Part shown: piece by piece, positions 60,455 through 64,000 of the stretch
Position numbering within the stretch: position 1 is the stretch's first letter
Layout: every line of letters begins with the position of its first letter
Source of the DNA: Mycobacterium haemophilum DSM 44634
GTDB taxonomy: Bacteria > Actinomycetota > Actinomycetes > Mycobacteriales > Mycobacteriaceae
Direction: 5' to 3'
Assembly: GCF_000340435.2 (NCBI RefSeq)
Contig: NZ_CP011883.2
Span: 2,216,687 to 2,280,686 of the forward strand
Length of the DNA: 64,000 bases
The notes under the pieces: model-generated
What the model was told of the DNA's origin: nothing
The model's database searches: none
Seen by the model: the letters and a program-made list of their open reading frames with translations, nothing else
Position numbers and translations under genes: made by a program

Positions 60455-61942
60455 ATGCCCGCCGACCCCAGAACACCGGTGCTGGTCGGCTATGGCCAGA
60501 TCAACCACCGCGACGAAATCAACCCGAACACACGGTCCGTCGAACCGGTCGACCTGATGGCTGCCGCGGCCCGGCAAGCAGCGAATTCCCGAGTGCTGGA
60601 AGCCGTGGACTCCATTCGCGTGGTCAACGTGTTGTCGGCACGCTACCGAGATCCCGGGCTGCTGCTCGGGATGCGGATCGGTGCCGCTGACTTCGCAACG
60701 CTTTATAGCCCGATCGGCGGCAATGTGCCGCAGTCGCTGGTCAACCAGGCGTGCCTGGACATCCAGCAGGGCCGGGCCGGCGTGGTGCTGCTTGCCGGTG
60801 CGGAAACCTGGCGTACCAGGATGGCGTTGCGAGCCCAGGGCGGCAAACTCGCCTGGACAGTTCAGGACGAATCTGTGCCGATGGCCGAGGTGACCGGCGA
60901 TGACGTGGCGATGTTCGGTGACGCCGAGATCAGGATCCAGCTGGATCGGCCGGCGTACGTGTACCCGCTGTTCGAGCAGGCGCTTCGAATCGCTAACGGC
61001 GCGTCAATCGAGGAGCACGGCCGCCGCGTGGGGGAACTATGGGCACGTTTCAACGCCGTCGCGGTCGACAATCCCTACGCGTGGATCCGTCAACCAGTAA
61101 CCGCCGAGCAGATCACACGTTCTGGCCCGCAGAATCGGATGATCAGCTGGCCCTACACCAAGTTGATGAACTCCAACAACATGGTCGATCAAGGCGCCGC
61201 GCTGATCCTCACCTCGGTTGAGTTGGCGACACGTCTGCAGATCCCCGCCGAACGCTGGGTGTACCCGCACGCCGGCACCGCTGCGCACGACACCGCCGCT
61301 ATCGCCGAGCGCGCCGAGTTGAATCGGTCTGCGGCCATCCGGATCGCCGGCGCTCGGGTACTAGAGCTGGCCGGAATTGACGATATCGGCGACATTGACT
61401 ATGTCGACCTGTACTCGTGTTTTCCCTCCGCCGTTCAGGTCGCGGCGGCCGAACTTGGTTTGAGCCTCGACGATCCCGGCCGCCCGCTCACAGTCACTGG
61501 CGGGCTGACGTTTGCGGGCGGCCCGTGGAGCAACTACGTCATGCATTCCATCGCCACCATGGCTGAACTTCTGGTGGACAATCCCGGACGGCGCGGTCTG
61601 ATCACCGCCAACGGGGGATACCTGACCAAGCACAGCTTCGGGGTCTACAGCACCGAACCGCCGGCCGAGTTCCGTTGGGAAGATGTGCAGTCGGCAGTGG
61701 ATCGAGAGCCCACCCGAGACGGGCCGCTCAAGTGGGAAGGTGTCGGTACTGTCGAAGCGTGGACGACGCCGTTCAACCGTGATGGACAACCGGAGAAAGC
61801 CTTCCTCGCGGTGCGCACGCCCGACGGCTCGCGTGCTTTAGCCGTGATCGCCGATCCCGTCGCGGCTGAGATAACGGTGTGTGAAGACATCGGCGGCGCC
61901 AAGGTTACCGTCGCCGCCGACGGAAGCGCGACGCTGAAGTAG
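60455..61942 (+). CDS. Thiolase-like protein without the catalytic Cys (Rv1867 type)
   Basis: 495-residue thiolase-superfamily protein close to Rv1867 (about 493). N-terminal thiolase domain (about 1-380) with the blocks LLAGAETWRTRM and FAGGPWSNYVMHSIATMAELL, then a C-terminal OB-like domain. The site that normally holds the nucleophilic Cys (CGSG) reads GGNVPQ, so the usual chemistry should not run; it belongs to the thiolase-like TLP group. Probable partner of the CoA transferase and MFS genes upstream. ATG 60455. Confidence 0.88.
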   Translation: MPADPRTPVLVGYGQINHRDEINPNTRSVEPVDLMAAAARQAANSRVLEAVDSIRVVNVLSARYRDPGLLLGMRIGAADFATLYSPIGGNVPQSLVNQACLDIQQGRAGVVLLAGAETWRTRMALRAQGGKLAWTVQDESVPMAEVTGDDVAMFGDAEIRIQLDRPAYVYPLFEQALRIANGASIEEHGRRVGELWARFNAVAVDNPYAWIRQPVTAEQITRSGPQNRMISWPYTKLMNSNNMVDQGAALILTSVELATRLQIPAERWVYPHAGTAAHDTAAIAERAELNRSAAIRIAGARVLELAGIDDIGDIDYVDLYSCFPSAVQVAAAELGLSLDDPGRPLTVTGGLTFAGGPWSNYVMHSIATMAELLVDNPGRRGLITANGGYLTKHSFGVYSTEPPAEFRWEDVQSAVDREPTRDGPLKWEGVGTVEAWTTPFNRDGQPEKAFLAVRTPDGSRALAVIADPVAAEITVCEDIGGAKVTVAADGSATLK

Positions 61943-62070
61943 CCGCCCAAAGCATCACCGCACGCCATGGCCCAGTAATCGAGGAATGGTCGCGTACACC
62001 CACCGACGTGCCTATTGTCAAAGGTGGACGTTGGGGGAAGGTCGTGGGAGGTCATGGGAGGTGCCCCCTG

Positions 62071-64000
62071 GTGCAGATCCTGGTTACCGACGCCACCGGT
62101 ACGGTCGGGCGGTTCGTCGCACGGCAGCTGATCGCGGCCGGCCACACGGTCAGCGGCATTGCTGAGCACCCGCACCCCTACCTGGACGTAGGCGTCGATC
62201 TGGTCTGTGCTTCGTTGGATGACCCTGTCCTGCAAGAGCTGGCCGACGAAGCCGACGCGGTGATCCATCTCGCTCCCGTCGACACCACCGCGCCCGGTGG
62301 CGTTGGCATCAACGGCGTTGCGCTGGTGACCCATGCGGCCGCTCGCGCCGGTGCCCGATTGCTGTTTGTGTCGCAGGCCGCGGGGCGGCCCGAGCTGTAC
62401 CGACCGGCTGAGACGTTGGTGTCGACGAGTTGGGGGCCGAGTTTGGTCATCCGGATCGCGCCGCCAGTTGGCCGACAGCTCGATTGGATGGTGTGCCGCA
62501 CCGTCGCCACGGTGCTGCACGCCAAGGTCACCGCGCAGCCGATGCGGGTGCTGCACCTCGACGACCTCGTCCGCTTTCTGCTGATGGCACTGAACTGTGA
62601 CCGCGGCGGCGTGGTGGACCTCGCCACCCCAGATACCACCAACGTGGTGACCGCATGGCGGCTGTTGCGATCCATTGACTCGCATCCACGATTGCACCGA
62701 GTACGCAGCTGGGATCAGTTGATTCCTGAAGTGGATATTACTGCAGTACAAGAGGATTGGATGTTCACGTTCGGTTGGCAGGCGATCGACGCGGTTGCCG
62801 ATACCAGGCGTGGACTGGTGGGGCGCAGACTCGACGGGGCAGGCGCGATCAACCAGCCGTCGGGTCAACTGGCGCTCCCGGTGGAGACCCCGCCGCGGTT
62901 GGGGGCATCCGAGGAGTTGCCGTCCGCGGCGCCAGATGGGCTAGAGGGCGAGTTCGACGACCGGATCGATCCGCGGTTCCCGGTCTTCAGCGCCAGTAGC
63001 CTCGCCGAGGCGTTGCCGGGGCCATTAACCCCGATTACGTTGGACGTCCAGTTGAGCGGACTGCACTTGGCCAGTCGCGTGATGGGCCAGGCGCTGGCAC
63101 TTGGCGGAGTAGTTGGCGATGAATGGGGGAGCAGGGCCATCGCGGTGTTCGGTCACCGCCCCTACGTCGGGGTTTCTGCCAATATCGTTGCTGCCGCCCA
63201 GCTGCCCGGCTGGGACCAGCAGGCCGTCGCCCAACGGGCGCTGGGCGAGCAGCCGCCGGTCACCGAGCTCTTGCCATTCGGTCGACCACAATTGGCGGGC
63301 GGACCGCTCGGCTCGGTCGCCAAAGCGGTCGTCGCCGCGCGGTCGCTAGCGCTGTTGCGTCATCTCCGGACGGACACCCGGGCCTACCGCGCCGCCGCCG
63401 CGGCGGAGCACCTGGACGCCGAGCAGCTGGCCTCGCTGCCGGACGCCAGCGTTGAAGTTCGGATTCCACTGTTGCGGGATCGGATTCACCAAGGCTGGAT
63501 CCTCACGGCGCTATGGTTGATCGACACCGGCGTCACAGCGGCGACATTGGAACACGCCCACGCGGATGCCAGCGTGTCCGGGGTGGGCGTGATCATGGAA
63601 AGCAGCCGGATTGCGGCGGAAACCGCTGCGCTGGCGAGGGTTCTACACGACGACGCGCCATTGCGCGCGCTGGCGTTCGACGGCAAACTCGGCAGCGTGC
63701 GCGCATTGTCTCCGACGGCCGCTGCGGCCGTCGATGCGGCTGTCGCTCGAATCGGGCACCGTGGTCCGGGAGAAGCCGAACTGGCCAATCGGACGTTTAG
63801 TGACGATCCGGCGCTGTTGTTGTTCGTCGCCGCCGACGCCGCTGTCGCGGCTGGCGCACAAACCGAGCCCGCAGCGCCGGTCACGGTGGCCCACCGGTTG
63901 GCCACCAGCGCCCGCAAGTCGCGCGAGCTGGCCCACGACACCACCATCATGTTCACCCATGAGCTTCGAATGACATTGCGCGAGCTGGGATCTCGACGGG
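62071..64000 (+). CDS. Rv1868-like large protein (3' end outside window)
   Basis: GTG 62071 after GGGAGGT opens a frame with no stop to the window end (643 codons). The N-terminus (VQILVTDATGTVGRFVARQLIAAGHTVSG) is a Rossmann NAD(P)-binding motif of the extended-SDR/epimerase type, but the catalytic YxxxK is not evident. The remainder is unlike SDR enzymes, with an Ala-rich helical C-terminal part. Rv1868 (699 residues) is the equivalent. Function unknown; it follows the thiolase-like gene at a distance of 128 bases. Confidence 0.85.
   Translation, partial: MQILVTDATGTVGRFVARQLIAAGHTVSGIAEHPHPYLDVGVDLVCASLDDPVLQELADEADAVIHLAPVDTTAPGGVGINGVALVTHAAARAGARLLFVSQAAGRPELYRPAETLVSTSWGPSLVIRIAPPVGRQLDWMVCRTVATVLHAKVTAQPMRVLHLDDLVRFLLMALNCDRGGVVDLATPDTTNVVTAWRLLRSIDSHPRLHRVRSWDQLIPEVDITAVQEDWMFTFGWQAIDAVADTRRGLVGRRLDGAGAINQPSGQLALPVETPPRLGASEELPSAAPDGLEGEFDDRIDPRFPVFSASSLAEALPGPLTPITLDVQLSGLHLASRVMGQALALGGVVGDEWGSRAIAVFGHRPYVGVSANIVAAAQLPGWDQQAVAQRALGEQPPVTELLPFGRPQLAGGPLGSVAKAVVAARSLALLRHLRTDTRAYRAAAAAEHLDAEQLASLPDASVEVRIPLLRDRIHQGWILTALWLIDTGVTAATLEHAHADASVSGVGVIMESSRIAAETAALARVLHDDAPLRALAFDGKLGSVRALSPTAAAAVDAAVARIGHRGPGEAELANRTFSDDPALLLFVAADAAVAAGAQTEPAAPVTVAHRLATSARKSRELAHDTTIMFTHELRMTLRELGSRR

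Noticed and set aside
1..64000. CRISPR arrays, transposases, tRNA or rRNA genes
   Set aside because: No regularly spaced repeats longer than the 8-bp iterons, no transposase-like frames and no tRNA/rRNA signatures were recognised by eye.

Overview
The window is a stretch of chromosome from a slow-growing mycobacterium. Gene order and protein sequences follow the Mycobacterium tuberculosis Rv1807-Rv1868 interval closely: PPE genes, mgtC, erg3, bacA, ilvG, secA2, pgsA2, gcvH-garA, gcvB, glcB, guaB1, gnd1, blaI, ndh, modABC, apa, adhA. It is not the M. tuberculosis complex. By recalled gene order it lacks several genes found there (the ureABCFGD operon, two PE_PGRS genes, vapBC13, lipZ, Rv1813c, Rv1835c) and carries genes that M. 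tuberculosis does not have at these places. The missing urease operon and the moderate GC would suit a urease-negative species such as M. haemophilum, but the species call is inference only.

Layout. 1-5.1 kb: three PPE proteins (the first cut by the window edge), a small secreted DUF732 protein and MgtC, a cell-envelope/Mg-stress block. 5.1-11.6 kb: an NAD(P)H dehydrogenase-like flavoprotein, a sterol-desaturase-type di-iron enzyme, a secreted serine protease, then a divergent TetR-controlled group (deazaflavin-type nitroreductase on one side; TetR, VOC enzyme and a ketosteroid-dehydrogenase-like flavoprotein on the other) with two matching operator-like sites. 11.7-19.9 kb: BacA exporter/importer, IlvG, SecA2, PgsA2 and two small envelope genes. 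19.9-27.5 kb: the glycine/GarA block (DUF881 protein, gcvH, garA, two MerR regulators, a DUF151 nuclease, a tandem glycine riboswitch and gcvB). 27.5-40.2 kb, mostly minus strand: haloalkane dehalogenase-like hydrolase, VWA membrane protein, malate synthase, two CNNM/CBS membrane proteins, GuaB1, Gnd1, and a BlaR-like protease with BlaI. 40.5-44.2 kb: thioesterase, NDH-2, F420-type oxidoreductase, SDR.

44.2-48.9 kb is the most unusual part. The molybdate ABC operon is split: modA is separated from modBC by about 1.5 kb holding a frameshifted DUF2510 membrane-protein gene, an AbrB-like/RelE-ParE-like toxin-antitoxin pair preceded by four 8-bp iterons, and an AT-richer stretch with a promoter-like sequence that now heads modBC. 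48.9-64 kb: Apa glycoprotein, small membrane protein, AdhA, CPBP protease, MOSC protein, a phosphoketolase (Xfp) absent from the M. tuberculosis locus, SDR, two-domain CaiB-type CoA transferase, an extra MFS transporter, a thiolase-like protein without the usual catalytic Cys, and the start of a large Rv1868-like protein running off the end.

No tRNA, rRNA, CRISPR array or transposase was seen. Non-coding signals of note are the glycine riboswitch, a perfect 13-bp dyad after the second MerR gene, a strong hairpin after glcB and a short interspersed repeat family found as tandem pairs at 23.35-23.43 kb and 44.41-44.52 kb. Homologue names quoted as Rv numbers come from memory of the M. tuberculosis H37Rv proteins and were not searched.
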